From: Streptococcus mitis
GTDB lineage: Bacteria; Bacillota; Bacilli; Lactobacillales; Streptococcaceae
Assembly (NCBI RefSeq): GCF_009496285.1
Contig: NZ_WIJK01000005.1
Coordinates: forward strand, 1 to 64,000
Reading direction: 5' to 3'
DNA: 64,000 nt
In this document: piece after piece, positions 1-7,659 of the stretch
Numbering within the stretch: position 1 is the first letter of the stretch
Layout: each line of letters starts with the position of its first letter
Program-made: the position numbers and the translations under genes
The notes under the pieces: generated by a model
The model's input: the letters and a program-made list of their open reading frames with translations, nothing else
Database searches by the model: none
Told to the model about the DNA's origin: nothing

Positions 1-29
1 TTATAATCAGGTTTTTCTTTGTGAAACAT
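1..29 (-). CDS. 5' end of a leftward gene cut by the window edge
   Basis: Reading leftward, an ATG at 29-27 opens a frame beginning MFHKEKPDY that leaves the window. A GAGG ribosome site (38-41) precedes it at normal spacing, and a TATAAT -10 box on the minus strand lies at 60-65. Only nine residues are visible, so no function can be given. It diverges from gltX. Confidence 0.4.
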
Positions 30-126
30 AGGGATTACCTCACAACTCTTCTTACCTCTATTATACGACTTTACACAAAGAAAAGCCCTTAGAAACTTGA
101 CTTCCAAGGACTTTGTCTTCAATCTG

Positions 127-148
127 AGAGTGGTTTTCCACTCTTTTT
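127..148 (+). terminator. Hairpin with T-run at the end of a repeat-like element
   Basis: AGAGTGG, a TTTT loop and CCACTCT are followed by five T. The preceding bases (about 103-126) contain the word ACTTTGTCTTCAATCTGA. Its core recurs around 39.7 kb, where another terminator stem of different sequence follows CTTCAATCTGA. It lies upstream of the gltX promoter. Confidence 0.55.
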
Positions 149-169
149 ACTTTTTCTCGAAAAGAGAAA

Positions 170-198
170 TTGGACTCTGGCAAGACTTGTGATATAAT
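170..198 (+). promoter_or_regulatory. gltX promoter
   Basis: TTGGAC (170-175), a 17-bp spacer and TATAAT (193-198), with an extended -10 TGA just upstream. A GGAGA ribosome site follows before the gltX ATG at 245. Confidence 0.75.
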
Positions 199-244
199 AT
201 AGAGAGCAAAAAGGCAGACGCCTAGAGACTTTATAGGAGAAGAT

Positions 245-1705
245 ATGTCAAAAGATATTCGTGTGCGTTATGCACCAAGTCCAACAGGACTATTACACAT
301 CGGTAATGCCCGTACAGCATTGTTTAACTATTTGTATGCACGCCACCATGGTGGAACTTTTATTATCCGTATCGAAGATACTGACCGCAAACGTCATGTC
401 GAAGACGGAGAACGTTCACAGCTTGAAAACCTTCGTTGGTTAGGCATGGACTGGGATGAAAGTCCAGAAACTCATGAAAACTACCGCCAGTCTGAGCGTT
501 TGGAACTCTATCAAAAATATATCGACCAACTCTTAGCTGAAGGAAAAGCCTACAAGTCTTATGTGACAGAAGAAGAGTTGGGAGCAGAACGTGAACGCCA
601 AGAAGCAGCTGGTGAAACACCTCGTTACATTAACGAATACCTTGGTATGAGCGAGGAAGAAAAAGCAGCTTATGTTGCAGAACGTGAAGCAGCAGGAATC
701 ATCCCAACGGTTCGTTTGGCAGTTAATGAGTCTGGTATCTACAAATGGCATGATATGGTCAAAGGTGATATCGAATTTGAAGGTGGCAATATCGGTGGGG
801 ACTGGGTTATCCAAAAGAAAGATGGCTACCCAACTTACAACTTTGCCGTTGTGATCGATGACCACGATATGCAAATTTCTCACGTTATCCGTGGAGATGA
901 CCACATTGCTAATACACCAAAACAACTTATGGTTTATGAGGCTCTTGGTTGGGAAGCTCCAGAGTTCGGTCACATGACCTTGATTATCAACTCTGAGACT
1001 GGTAAGAAGTTGTCTAAACGTGATACCAATACTCTTCAGTTCATCGAAGACTACCGTAAGAAGGGCTACCTGCCAGAAGCAGTCTTTAACTTTATCGCTC
1101 TTCTTGGTTGGAACCCTGGTGGGGAAGACGAAATCTTCTCTCGCGAAGAACTGATCAAACTTTTTGATGAAAACCGCCTTAGCAAGTCTCCAGCAGCTTT
1201 CGACCAAAAGAAAATGGACTGGATGAGCAATGAGTATATCAAGAATACGGATCTTGCGACCATCTTTGAAATGGCCAAACCATTCCTCGAAGCAGCAGGA
1301 CGCTTGACAGATAAGGCTGAAAAATTGGTGGAACTCTACAAACCACAAATGAAGTCAGTTGACGAAATCGTTCCATTGACAGACCTTTTCTTCTCAGACT
1401 TCCCGGAATTGACAGAAGCTGAGCGAGAAGTGATGGCTGGTGAAACTGTTCCGACTGTACTTGAGGCCTTTAAGGCGAAACTTGAGTCTATGTCAGACGA
1501 CGAGTTTGTGGTGGAAAACATCTTCCCACAAATCAAAGCGGTCCAAAAGGAAACAGGTATCAAAGGGAAGAACCTCTTCATGCCAATCCGTATCGCTGTT
1601 TCAGGTGAGATGCATGGGCCAGAACTACCAGAAACCATCTACTTGCTTGGCCGCGAAAAATCAATCCAACATATCGAAAAAATGTTGGCAGAGATTGCAA
1701 AATAA
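245..1705 (+). CDS. gltX: Glutamyl-tRNA synthetase
   Basis: Class I aminoacyl-tRNA synthetase that charges tRNA-Glu in the cytoplasm. In this lineage it normally also charges tRNA-Gln for later amidation (family knowledge). The HIGH-type signature is [11 protein letters not shown] at residues 11-21 and the KMSKS-type loop is KKLSKRD near residue 255. The 486-residue length is usual. The ATG has a good ribosome site and its own promoter, and a terminator follows, so it appears monocistronic. Confidence 0.97.
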   Translation: MSKDIRVRYAPSPTGLLHIGNARTALFNYLYARHHGGTFIIRIEDTDRKRHVEDGERSQLENLRWLGMDWDESPETHENYRQSERLELYQKYIDQLLAEGKAYKSYVTEEELGAERERQEAAGETPRYINEYLGMSEEEKAAYVAEREAAGIIPTVRLAVNESGIYKWHDMVKGDIEFEGGNIGGDWVIQKKDGYPTYNFAVVIDDHDMQISHVIRGDDHIANTPKQLMVYEALGWEAPEFGHMTLIINSETGKKLSKRDTNTLQFIEDYRKKGYLPEAVFNFIALLGWNPGGEDEIFSREELIKLFDENRLSKSPAAFDQKKMDWMSNEYIKNTDLATIFEMAKPFLEAAGRLTDKAEKLVELYKPQMKSVDEIVPLTDLFFSDFPELTEAEREVMAGETVPTVLEAFKAKLESMSDDEFVVENIFPQIKAVQKETGIKGKNLFMPIRIAVSGEMHGPELPETIYLLGREKSIQHIEKMLAEIAK

Positions 1706-1752
1706 GCTAAGTTTCGACTACTTTTAATTATAGTAATTGTAGAACTTAGTTC

Positions 1753-1780
1753 AGAGAGAATCACATGGTTCTCTCTTTTT
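1753..1780 (+). terminator. gltX terminator
   Basis: AGAGAGAA (1753-1760) pairs with TTCTCTCT (1769-1776), followed by a run of T. Confidence 0.8.
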
Positions 1781-1809
1781 TATTGCCAAAGCAGAATCAT
1801 ATTCAATTA

Positions 1810-1922
1810 ATACTCTTCGAAAATCTCTTCAAACCACGTCAGCTTTATCTGCAACCTCAAAGCCATGCTTTGAGCAACCTGCGGCTAGCTTCCTAGTTTG
1901 CTCTTTGATTTTCATTGAGTAT
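1810..1922 (+). repeat. BOX element, boxA-boxC form
   Basis: A 113-bp unit starts ATACTCTTCGAAAATCTCTT and ends with TTTTCATTGAGTAT. These match the termini I remember for pneumococcal BOX elements, with no room for a boxB module. A second copy lies at 49815-49928 in the same orientation with scattered substitutions. The assignment rests on recalled consensus. Confidence 0.8.
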
Positions 1923-1970
1923 AAATTTTTAAGTGACGCTTTAAAAAGAGTTCTTTTTATATGTACTTAT

Positions 1971-1999
1971 TTGAAAATGCAAAAGTTTTAGTGTATAAT
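1971..1999 (+). promoter_or_regulatory. Promoter of the 2.0-kb structured RNA
   Basis: TTGAAA (1971-1976), 17-bp spacer, TATAAT (1994-1999). The predicted start near 2005-2006 coincides with the 5' strand of the closing helix of the downstream RNA. Confidence 0.7.
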
Positions 2000-2004
2000 A
2001 CTAA

Positions 2005-2321
2005 GTGACAGGGCAAGGGAAAGAAGTCAGTGATATGGTAAAATTCTTTACAAACAGACTCGAATTAGCCCAGACATCGTCTATGTTGTTTGTTGAGTCG
2101 ACTTATTTTTTCTTTGCGTTTTGCTGGACACAGGAAGAAATTCATGAGTTCATGCAACTATCACCCATAACGATGCCTTCGTTTTCGATTCGAAGTTTAT
2201 ATGCGAGACTTTAGATTTAGACGTATATCTTACTAGAGGTGCATATTTTTCTCTTTCTTCTCCCAAAAATAGAAAGAAATCGACCTTGCTCTGTTCACCT
2301 TGCGTTAAGCAAGGTTTTTTT
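2005..2321 (+). ncRNA. Structured RNA of about 315 nt, family not recognised
   Basis: It has its own promoter and ends in a strong terminator (CCTTGC, GTTAA, GCAAGG, seven T; 2298-2321). The 5' end GTGACAGGGCAAGG pairs with CCTTGCTCTGTTCAC near the 3' end, closing the molecule. Internal pairings include GACTC/GAGTC, TATATGCG/CGTATAT and CTTTC/GAAAG. I do not see the tmRNA, RNase P or T-box signatures I would look for. A better 6S candidate exists at 40.4 kb. It contains an open frame of 69 codons starting with GTG, but without a ribosome site. Confidence 0.6.
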
Positions 2322-2340
2322 GTGGAATAGTACTAGGCGA

Positions 2341-2369
2341 TTTACGATTTTTCTATCAAGTGGTATAAT
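2341..2369 (+). promoter_or_regulatory. Promoter of the aminotransferase gene
   Basis: Extended -10 TGGTATAAT (TATAAT 2364-2369), with a weak -35 (TTTACG, 2341-2346) at 17-bp spacing. It lies downstream of the RNA terminator, so the gene is transcribed separately. Confidence 0.65.
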
Positions 2370-2400
2370 ATTAACTATCCTGATGAATTGAGGAACTCAA

Positions 2401-3615
2401 ATGAAAGAATTTAACAAATCAATCAAATTAGAGCATGTGGCTTATGACATCCGTGGTCCAGTCCTTGAGGAAGCCATGCGTATGCGAGCAAATGGAGAAA
2501 AAATCCTCCGTTTGAATACAGGGAACCCAGCTGAGTTTGGCTTTACCGCACCAGATGAGGTCATCCATGATTTGATTATGAATGCGCGTGATAGTGAAGG
2601 TTATTCAGATTCAAAAGGTATCTTTTCAGCCCGTAAAGCAATTATGCAATATTGCCAATTGAAAAAATTCCCTAATGTAGGCATCGATGATATCTACCTT
2701 GGAAATGGTGTGAGTGAGTTGATTGTCATGTCCATGCAAGGTCTCTTGGACAATGGCGATGAAGTCTTGGTTCCAATGCCTGACTACCCACTTTGGACAG
2801 CTGCAGTTAGCTTGGCTGGAGGAAATGCCGTTCACTACGTCTGTGATGAAGAAGCTGAATGGTATCCTGACTTAGATGATATCAAGTCTAAGATTAGTTC
2901 AAATACTAAGGCTATCGTTTTAATCAATCCAAATAATCCAACGGGAGCCCTCTATCCTAAAGAACTCTTACTAGATATCATTGAGATTGCTCGTCAAAAT
3001 GACTTGATTATTTTTGCGGATGAAATCTACGACCGTATGGTTATGGATGGCAATGTCCACACACCAGTAGCTAGTTTGGCTCCAGACCTTTTCTGTGTCA
3101 GCATGAATGGTTTGTCTAAATCTCACCGTATCGCTGGTTTCCGTGTAGGTTGGATGGTCTTGTCTGGACCTAAACATCACGTGAAAGGTTACATTGAAGG
3201 TCTCAACATGCTTTCAAACATGCGCCTTTGTTCCAACGTCTTGGCTCAACAGGTTGTTCAAACTTCACTAGGTGGTCACCAATCGGTGGACGAATTGCTC
3301 TTGCCAGGTGGTCGTATCTACGAGCAAAGAAACTTCATTTATAATGCCATTCAAGATATCCCAGGTTTGTCTGCGGTTAAACCTAAAGCGGGTCTTTATA
3401 TCTTCCCTAAAATTGACCGCAATATGTACCGTATCGATGATGATGAACAGTTTGTCCTTGATTTCTTGAAGCAAGAAAAGGTGCTTTTAGTACATGGACG
3501 AGGCTTTAACTGGAAAGAACCAGATCACTTCCGTATTGTTTATCTGCCGCGCGTCGATGAGTTAGCTCAAATTCAAGAAAAGATGACCCGTTTCTTGAAG
3601 CAGTATCGTAGATAA
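2401..3615 (+). CDS. PLP-dependent class I/II aminotransferase, AlaT type
   Basis: Fold-type I aminotransferase of 404 residues. The glycine-rich cofactor region is at YLGNGVSELI, the substrate-contact motif is INPNNPTGALY, and the Schiff-base lysine sits in SKSHRIAGFRVGW near residue 240. Homologues are annotated as alanine- or aspartate-type transaminases, but substrate cannot be read from sequence. The start follows a GAGG ribosome site. It is single-gene, bounded by promoter and terminator. Confidence 0.9.
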   Translation: MKEFNKSIKLEHVAYDIRGPVLEEAMRMRANGEKILRLNTGNPAEFGFTAPDEVIHDLIMNARDSEGYSDSKGIFSARKAIMQYCQLKKFPNVGIDDIYLGNGVSELIVMSMQGLLDNGDEVLVPMPDYPLWTAAVSLAGGNAVHYVCDEEAEWYPDLDDIKSKISSNTKAIVLINPNNPTGALYPKELLLDIIEIARQNDLIIFADEIYDRMVMDGNVHTPVASLAPDLFCVSMNGLSKSHRIAGFRVGWMVLSGPKHHVKGYIEGLNMLSNMRLCSNVLAQQVVQTSLGGHQSVDELLLPGGRIYEQRNFIYNAIQDIPGLSAVKPKAGLYIFPKIDRNMYRIDDDEQFVLDFLKQEKVLLVHGRGFNWKEPDHFRIVYLPRVDELAQIQEKMTRFLKQYRR

Positions 3616-3653
3616 GAACGAACTAGGTTTCGAGTACAATCAGCAAATTTTAT

Positions 3654-3706
3654 CTCAGAGAAATCAAATGTTTTGATGATTTTAACATTGTTTCTCTGAG
3701 TTTTTT
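3654..3706 (+). terminator. Terminator after the aminotransferase gene
   Basis: CTCAGAGAAA (3654-3663) pairs perfectly with TTTCTCTGAG (3691-3700), followed by six T. The 27-nt loop is longer than usual. Confidence 0.8.
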
Positions 3707-3709
3707 CAT

Positions 3710-3802
3710 GTTTTAAAAAAATGTATTGATTATCTGCAATATCCTGAGAAGTTTGAATTTGTTAATTTAGATAATGAAGTATCTGCGATTGAACTTCTTT
3801 AA
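3710..3802 (+). pseudogene. C-terminal remnant of an unrecognised protein
   Basis: An open frame without a start codon reads VLKKCIDYLQYPEKF, continues with VNLDNEVSAIELL and ends at TAA (3800-3802). Its composition is protein-like, and it begins right after the aminotransferase terminator. I read it as the tail of a gene lost upstream, perhaps an immunity-type gene like its neighbour. Family unknown. Confidence 0.4.
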
Positions 3803-3867
3803 TGTTGTGCATATAAATAAAAATGAGCAAGAGTGTAAAATTGAATGGGATAGGGTAGACGAATAAA

Positions 3868-4452
3868 ATGTTAACTACGAAAAAGATTATTGCAGAATTT
3901 GATAAAAGTTCTAATGATATTAAATTCCTTGAATTTAACAAAAAACTAACGGATAGTATAGAAAGACCACAAGAACTGAAGTTTATCTTAGAACATTTTT
4001 CTTATGTAACTGTGAATGGTTATTTAAAAATTTTGGGGAATGATTCAGAGAATGGCTTCAGTTACTGTAATGAATTGTTTTCAAAATGTTATAATTCGAA
4101 TCGTTGTTTGATAGCTTATGATATCTTGTGTGGTCTATTTGCAATAAATATTGAAAAATTAAATGCAATAGAATATTTCGCTCCCGATACATTAGAATGG
4201 GAGGATTTGGAGATAGATTATAAGGACTTTTTGTATTGGGTGACGACAAATCAGTTAGACACATTTTATCAAGAACTGATAGTACCAGATTTGTTCACAT
4301 TAGATTTATCGCTTGAATCAAATGAAGTTGTTTTGACCTATCCTTTTATTTGGTCAATGGAGTACACTCCATCAGGTGCAGATAGAAAAATAGTTCCCTT
4401 TAAAGAATTGTTAGAAATGAATGCTGATTTTTATAGACAGTTAAGGATGTGA
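3868..4452 (+). CDS. DUF2625-like protein, possible orphan immunity protein
   Basis: A 194-residue soluble acidic protein with no signal peptide. The segment CGLFAINIEKLNAIEYFAPD followed by TLEWEDLEIDYKDFLYW resembles the DUF2625 core, where an FAIN element precedes YFAPDTLEWE and an FY segment. Codon use is more AT-rich than the neighbouring housekeeping genes. The ribosome site before the ATG is weak (only AGACGAATAAA is seen). The location between gene debris suggests an accessory toxin-immunity locus, but no toxin is present. Confidence 0.55.
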   Translation: MLTTKKIIAEFDKSSNDIKFLEFNKKLTDSIERPQELKFILEHFSYVTVNGYLKILGNDSENGFSYCNELFSKCYNSNRCLIAYDILCGLFAINIEKLNAIEYFAPDTLEWEDLEIDYKDFLYWVTTNQLDTFYQELIVPDLFTLDLSLESNEVVLTYPFIWSMEYTPSGADRKIVPFKELLEMNADFYRQLRM

Positions 4453-4920
4453 TAAATAAAGGGTACAATGCATGAAAAAGATATTTGAAATTAGTACATA
4501 CAGTAAAATAGTATTAAATGGGAAATAATCATTAATGTAAACTGTTATTATTAAAGGCTTCCAAAGCAAAAAGCTTTTTTGTATAAATGTGTATTACGAA
4601 TGTGTGACTGATAGACAAACATTAAAATATATGATAAACAAAAATAGAAAAAAATTAAAAGGAGAATCCTTATGTCAGTAATTTCATCAGTGGTCCTCAC
4701 ATATTGCTTGACAAAAGAAAAAGGCAAATAATGTAGATAACAAATCTCACAATGAAATGAGGTCGGGCAAAAAGTCTTTAAAATAAAAGTATATTATCAG
4801 GTGTTTAAAAACCTTGATTTAACAAGATTATTGAATTTTAAAATTTCGATGTATTGCAATAAAAATTAACTGAAAAACTACATTTTTTGTGAAATAAATT
4901 AGATGTTCGGATATATAGAA
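4453..4920. other. AT-rich gap, mostly uninterpreted
   Basis: Apart from the 19-codon frame and a weak hairpin near 4564-4580 (AAAGC/GCTTT then T), I see no gene. The stretch has the look of decayed accessory DNA, but no family could be identified. Confidence 0.4.
4672..4731 (+). CDS. Possible 19-residue peptide
   Basis: ATG at 4672 follows a very good ribosome site (AAAAGGAGAATCCTT) and encodes MSVISSVVLTYCLTKEKGK: a hydrophobic stretch with a cysteine, then a lysine-rich tail. It sits in an otherwise non-coding AT-rich interval (4453-5040). It could be a real small membrane peptide or the truncated start of a lost gene. Confidence 0.3.
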   Translation: MSVISSVVLTYCLTKEKGK

Positions 4921-4953
4921 AACGCTCTAGTCATATTGTCTAGAGCGTTTTTG
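4921..4953. terminator. Strong 10-bp hairpin terminator
   Basis: AACGCTCTAG (4921-4930) and CTAGAGCGTT (4940-4949) pair perfectly, followed by T on the plus strand. It insulates the stress operon from the upstream debris. Confidence 0.75.
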
Positions 4954-4998
4954 TGTTGTTTTAAAATTTATTAAAGCACATATTCGTGAGCATATAAT

Positions 4999-5027
4999 TT
5001 GAGTGCGCTCTCATATTTTGATATACT
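4999..5027 (+). promoter_or_regulatory. Promoter of the stress operon
   Basis: TTGAGT (4999-5004), 17-bp spacer, TATACT (5022-5027), about 45 bp before the first ATG. Confidence 0.5.
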
Positions 5028-5072
5028 ATATTCAACCCAGATATATTGAGGTTATGAAAGGAGGCGCATATT

Positions 5073-5332
5073 ATGTTGTGGTCCATTATTGTAGGAGGCT
5101 TTATCGGCCTTGCAGCAGGGGCAATCACTAAAAAAGGTGGCTCAATGGGAGTAATTGCTAATATATTTGCTGGTTTAATCGGTTCATCAGTAGGTCAATC
5201 ACTCCATCAGTAGGTCAATCACTCCTTGGCACTTGGGGACCATCACTAGCTGGTATGGCTATCATCCCATCTATTGTTGGTGCAGTGATTGTAGTTTCTG
5301 TGGTATCGTTCTTTTTGGGTAAAAAAGGTTAA
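5073..5332 (+). pseudogene. GlsB/YeaQ/YmgE-family membrane protein, frameshifted by a 20-bp duplication
   Basis: ATG at 5073 after a GAAAGGAGG ribosome site starts MLWSIIVGGFIGLAAGAITK, a small glycine-rich transmembrane family found with Asp23/Gls24 operons. After GSSVGQSL a perfect 20-bp tandem duplication shifts the frame into a TAG. Deleting one copy restores a 79-residue protein with the typical GTWGPSLAGMAIIPSIVGA segment and a stop at 5330-5332. An intact paralogue lies at 32547-32777. First gene of the operon with amaP. Confidence 0.85.
5185..5224 (+). repeat. Perfect 2 x 20-bp tandem duplication
   Basis: CATCAGTAGGTCAATCACTC occurs at 5185-5204 and again at 5205-5224 without a mismatch. 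The unit is not a multiple of three, so it inactivates the GlsB-like frame. It could revert by slippage. Confidence 0.95.
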
Positions 5333-5417
5333 TGTTTTACTCGAAAGCAGACTATAGTTTTTAATTTATAATGACGGGTAAAGCTATGGTTTGTTGCACT
5401 AATTGAAAGGATTTTAT

Positions 5418-5981
5418 ATGTCAAAATCAAAGAAAATATTATTGTTTATTTTCTGTATTTTAATCTTGACAATTTTCCTTCCTATTTTGATAGATTACCA
5501 CCAGGTTAGTGATTTAGGAATTCAATTGACTAGCTGGCGACAGACATCATTTGAATATTATCTCGCTAGATATGTATTTTGGGGGCTTCTAGGCCTGTCT
5601 ATCTTAGTTTTATTATGGATGTTAGTAATCCTGTTTTATCCTAGACAATATCTGGAAATAAAACTTGGAACTAAAGACGATAAATTAAAACTAAAAAATT
5701 CAGCTATTGAAGGGTTTGTTCGATGTTTATTGGATGAACACAAGATGGTCAAAAATCCCAAAATTCAGGTACATACTCGGAAAAAGAAATGTTTCGTTTA
5801 TGTAGAAGGTACAGTTGTTCTTTCAGATAACATTGCTAACAAATTTGAAGTAGTTCAAAACGAAATTACTCAAGGATTGAAAGAATTCTTTGGTATTGAT
5901 CGAGAGGTTAAACTGGAAGTTTCAGTGAAAGAATATGACCCTCAAAAAGCAGCTAAGAAAATTGTTAGTCGTGTAAAGTAA
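5418..5981 (+). CDS. amaP: Alkaline-shock membrane anchor protein AmaP
   Basis: A 187-residue protein with two transmembrane segments (about residues 7-27 and 55-75) followed by a cytoplasmic domain, the layout of AmaP. AmaP anchors Asp23/Gls24-type proteins at the membrane (family knowledge). I chose ATG 5418 because GAAAGG lies 8 bp upstream; an in-frame TTG at 5403 would overlap that site. The context of GlsB-like, DUF2273, Asp23 and CsbD supports the call. Confidence 0.85.
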   Translation: MSKSKKILLFIFCILILTIFLPILIDYHQVSDLGIQLTSWRQTSFEYYLARYVFWGLLGLSILVLLWMLVILFYPRQYLEIKLGTKDDKLKLKNSAIEGFVRCLLDEHKMVKNPKIQVHTRKKKCFVYVEGTVVLSDNIANKFEVVQNEITQGLKEFFGIDREVKLEVSVKEYDPQKAAKKIVSRVK

Positions 5982-5992
5982 GGAAGTAAAAA

Positions 5993-6163
5993 ATGGAATG
6001 GTTTAAAAAATATCAATACCCAATTCTATGTGGTGTAGTAGGTATTATTCTAGCTTGCTTCATCCTATCCTTTGGTTTCTTTAAAACGATGTTTGTTTTA
6101 ATTTGTGGAGCTTTAGGAATTTGGTTGGGATACTATGTACAGAAGAATTATTTAAATAAATAA
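5993..6163 (+). CDS. DUF2273-family small membrane protein
   Basis: A 56-residue frame, MEWFKKYQYPILCGVVGIIL followed by a second hydrophobic segment ending in GYYVQKNYLNK. Two transmembrane helices and the place between amaP and asp23 match the DUF2273 protein of these operons. An AAGGAAG ribosome site precedes the ATG, and a 9-bp gap precedes the next ribosome site. Confidence 0.8.
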   Translation: MEWFKKYQYPILCGVVGIILACFILSFGFFKTMFVLICGALGIWLGYYVQKNYLNK

Positions 6164-6174
6164 AGGAGTTTCAT

Positions 6175-6792
6175 ATGTCAAACGTAGAAAAAAATGTAAC
6201 TGAAAAACAAGATGTTGTTTCTAAAGATGTTCGAGGAGAATTAACTTACGAAGATAAAGTTATTCAAAAAATTATTGGTCTTTCACTAGATAAAGTCCCA
6301 GGACTATTACATGTTGACGGCGGATTCTTCTCAAATCTTACAGAAAAAATTGTTAACACTAACGATGTAACACACGGTGTTAACGTTGAAGTTGGTAAAG
6401 AACAAGTAGCAGTTGACTTGAACGTTATCGTAGAGTACAGAAAAAACGTTCCAACTCTATACAAGGAAATCAAAGACGTTATCGTATCAGAAGTTGCGAA
6501 AATGACTGATCTAGAAGTAGTTGAAGTTAACGTTAATGTTGTTGACATCAAAACTAAAGAACAACATGAAGCAGACTCAGTTAGCCTTCAAGATCGTGTA
6601 ACTGACGTGGCAGAATCAACAGGCGAGTTCGCGTCAGAACAATTGTCTAGAGTGAAATCTGGTATCGGTTCAGGTGTCGCAGCAGCACAAGAAAAACTTG
6701 GCGAAGGTGCTGAATTCGTTCAAGAAAAAGTTGGCGAAGGCGTTGAAACTGTTAAAGACGCTACAGCCAAAGCAGAACCACGTGTTCACTAA
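6175..6792 (+). CDS. Asp23/Gls24-family envelope stress protein
   Basis: A 205-residue protein with the Asp23 core at about residues 20-125 (GELTYEDKVIQKIIGLSLDK, then VAVDLNVIVEYRKNVPTLY). Its alanine/glutamate-rich helical tail has repeats of the type AQEKLGEGAEFVQEKVGEGV. The family is abundant under cell-envelope or alkaline stress and is held at the membrane by AmaP, encoded two genes upstream. Strong AAAGGAG ribosome site. Confidence 0.92.
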   Translation: MSNVEKNVTEKQDVVSKDVRGELTYEDKVIQKIIGLSLDKVPGLLHVDGGFFSNLTEKIVNTNDVTHGVNVEVGKEQVAVDLNVIVEYRKNVPTLYKEIKDVIVSEVAKMTDLEVVEVNVNVVDIKTKEQHEADSVSLQDRVTDVAESTGEFASEQLSRVKSGIGSGVAAAQEKLGEGAEFVQEKVGEGVETVKDATAKAEPRVH

Positions 6793-6829
6793 TTACTAAT
6801 TTAGAAAAAAATAAAAGGAGGACATACTT

Positions 6830-7036
6830 ATGTCTACAGAAGAAAAATTAACTCAAGCAGCAGGATCTGTTAAAGAAGGCGTTGGCAAATTGATCGGCGA
6901 TAAAGAACTTGAAAACGAAGGAGCTGCTGAAAAAGTTGTTTCTAAAGTTAAAGAAGTTGCTGAAGATGCAAAAGATGCTGTAGAAGGTGTCGTTGAAGGT
7001 GTAAAAAACATGCTTCATAAAGATGAAGAAAAATAA
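6830..7036 (+). CDS. CsbD-family stress protein
   Basis: A 68-residue, highly charged protein: [20 protein letters not shown], then [15 protein letters not shown]. This is the CsbD-like helix-repeat pattern of general stress proteins with no defined biochemical role. AAAGGAGG ribosome site. Last gene of the stress operon, closed by a terminator at 7071. Confidence 0.88.
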   Translation: MSTEEKLTQAAGSVKEGVGKLIGDKELENEGAAEKVVSKVKEVAEDAKDAVEGVVEGVKNMLHKDEEK

Positions 7037-7070
7037 TTAGATCATATCACCTTTTTAATTCTCTTTACTG

Positions 7071-7096
7071 CACCCCGCATAAACGGGGTGTTTTTG
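7071..7096 (+). terminator. Stress operon terminator
   Basis: CACCCCG (7071-7077) pairs with CGGGGTG (7084-7090), followed by five T. Confidence 0.9.
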
Positions 7097-7129
7097 TTAT
7101 TCGTTTTTATCAATGCACGTTTTATAGAG

Positions 7130-7166
7130 AAAAAAGAATACAGGACAAACAAATTCCTGTATTCTT
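7130..7166 (-). terminator. Terminator of the leftward small gene
   Basis: AGAATACAGGA and TCCTGTATTCT form an 11-bp perfect stem. On the minus strand a T-run follows it, so it fits the end of the small gene at 7175-7327. Confidence 0.75.
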
Positions 7167-7174
7167 AAAATAAC

Positions 7175-7327
7175 TTAGAACAGATATGATAATGAAACGA
7201 ATAATAAGATTATAGTGCAAATTATTTTTACGATTTTTACATATTGTTGTTTGAACAATTTATCAGAGAAAAGACTCAATCCAAGCACAATAAAAAACAA
7301 AGTAGTTCTTAAAATAAAAATAGTCAT
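7175..7327 (-). CDS. Small two-helix membrane protein, 50 residues
   Basis: Minus-strand ATG at 7327 after AAAGGAGTATGGACC encodes MTIFILRTTLFFIVLGLSLF. A basic linker (SDKLFKQQYVKIVK) and a second hydrophobic helix, ICTIILLFVSLSYLF, follow. It has its own promoter (7455-7483) and terminator. The family is not recognised; a small stress or membrane-modulating protein is possible. Confidence 0.6.
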   Translation of the reverse strand: MTIFILRTTLFFIVLGLSLFSDKLFKQQYVKIVKIICTIILLFVSLSYLF

Positions 7328-7454
7328 GGTCCATACTCCTTTCGTTATTTTGTTAATCCAGTAAATAAGTTGAATAGTAAGTATTTAATCTGCAAATATG
7401 TTTATCTTTTCCGAAAACTCCTTTGGTCATTAATCGGTATCTCTATCTATATTT

Positions 7455-7483
7455 ATTATGGCACAAATAACATTATTAAACAA
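7455..7483 (-). promoter_or_regulatory. Promoter of the leftward small gene
   Basis: On the minus strand: TTGTTT (7483-7478), 17-bp spacer, CATAAT (7460-7455) with a TGC extended -10. The implied leader is about 120 nt. Confidence 0.5.
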
Positions 7484-7600
7484 TTATATTTATCCTTTAT
7501 AAACTAACATTTGACCATTTGACAAGGATGGAGACCTGCTCCGAACTTGCTTCTAAAAGGTAGTAAATTCAACTCTCACCACCTTTTCTCTCCTCTTCTT

Positions 7601-7629
7601 TTTTGAGAGCGCTTGAAATATGTTATAAT
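7601..7629 (+). promoter_or_regulatory. Promoter with overlapping cre-like operator
   Basis: TATAAT (7624-7629) with extended TGT and a -35 at about 7601-7606 at 17 bp. The spacer holds TGAGAGCGCTTGAAA (7604-7618), which resembles a LacI-family/CcpA operator with an AGCGCT centre. Repressor binding there would block RNA polymerase, which suggests carbon control of the DUF624-sensor-regulator operon. Confidence 0.5.
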
Positions 7630-7659
7630 AGTTCTAGATTATTTTTTTGGAGGCAAACC

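Noticed and set aside
533..1348. 271-codon frame opposite gltX
   Set aside because: Antisense shadow of a certain gene, with no ribosome site or family signal.
2005..2214. 69-codon frame starting with GTG
   Set aside because: No ribosome site, unlikely composition, and fully inside the structured RNA.
2005..2321. T-box leader for the aminotransferase gene
   Set aside because: The T-box core sequence is missing and the gene has its own promoter after the terminator.
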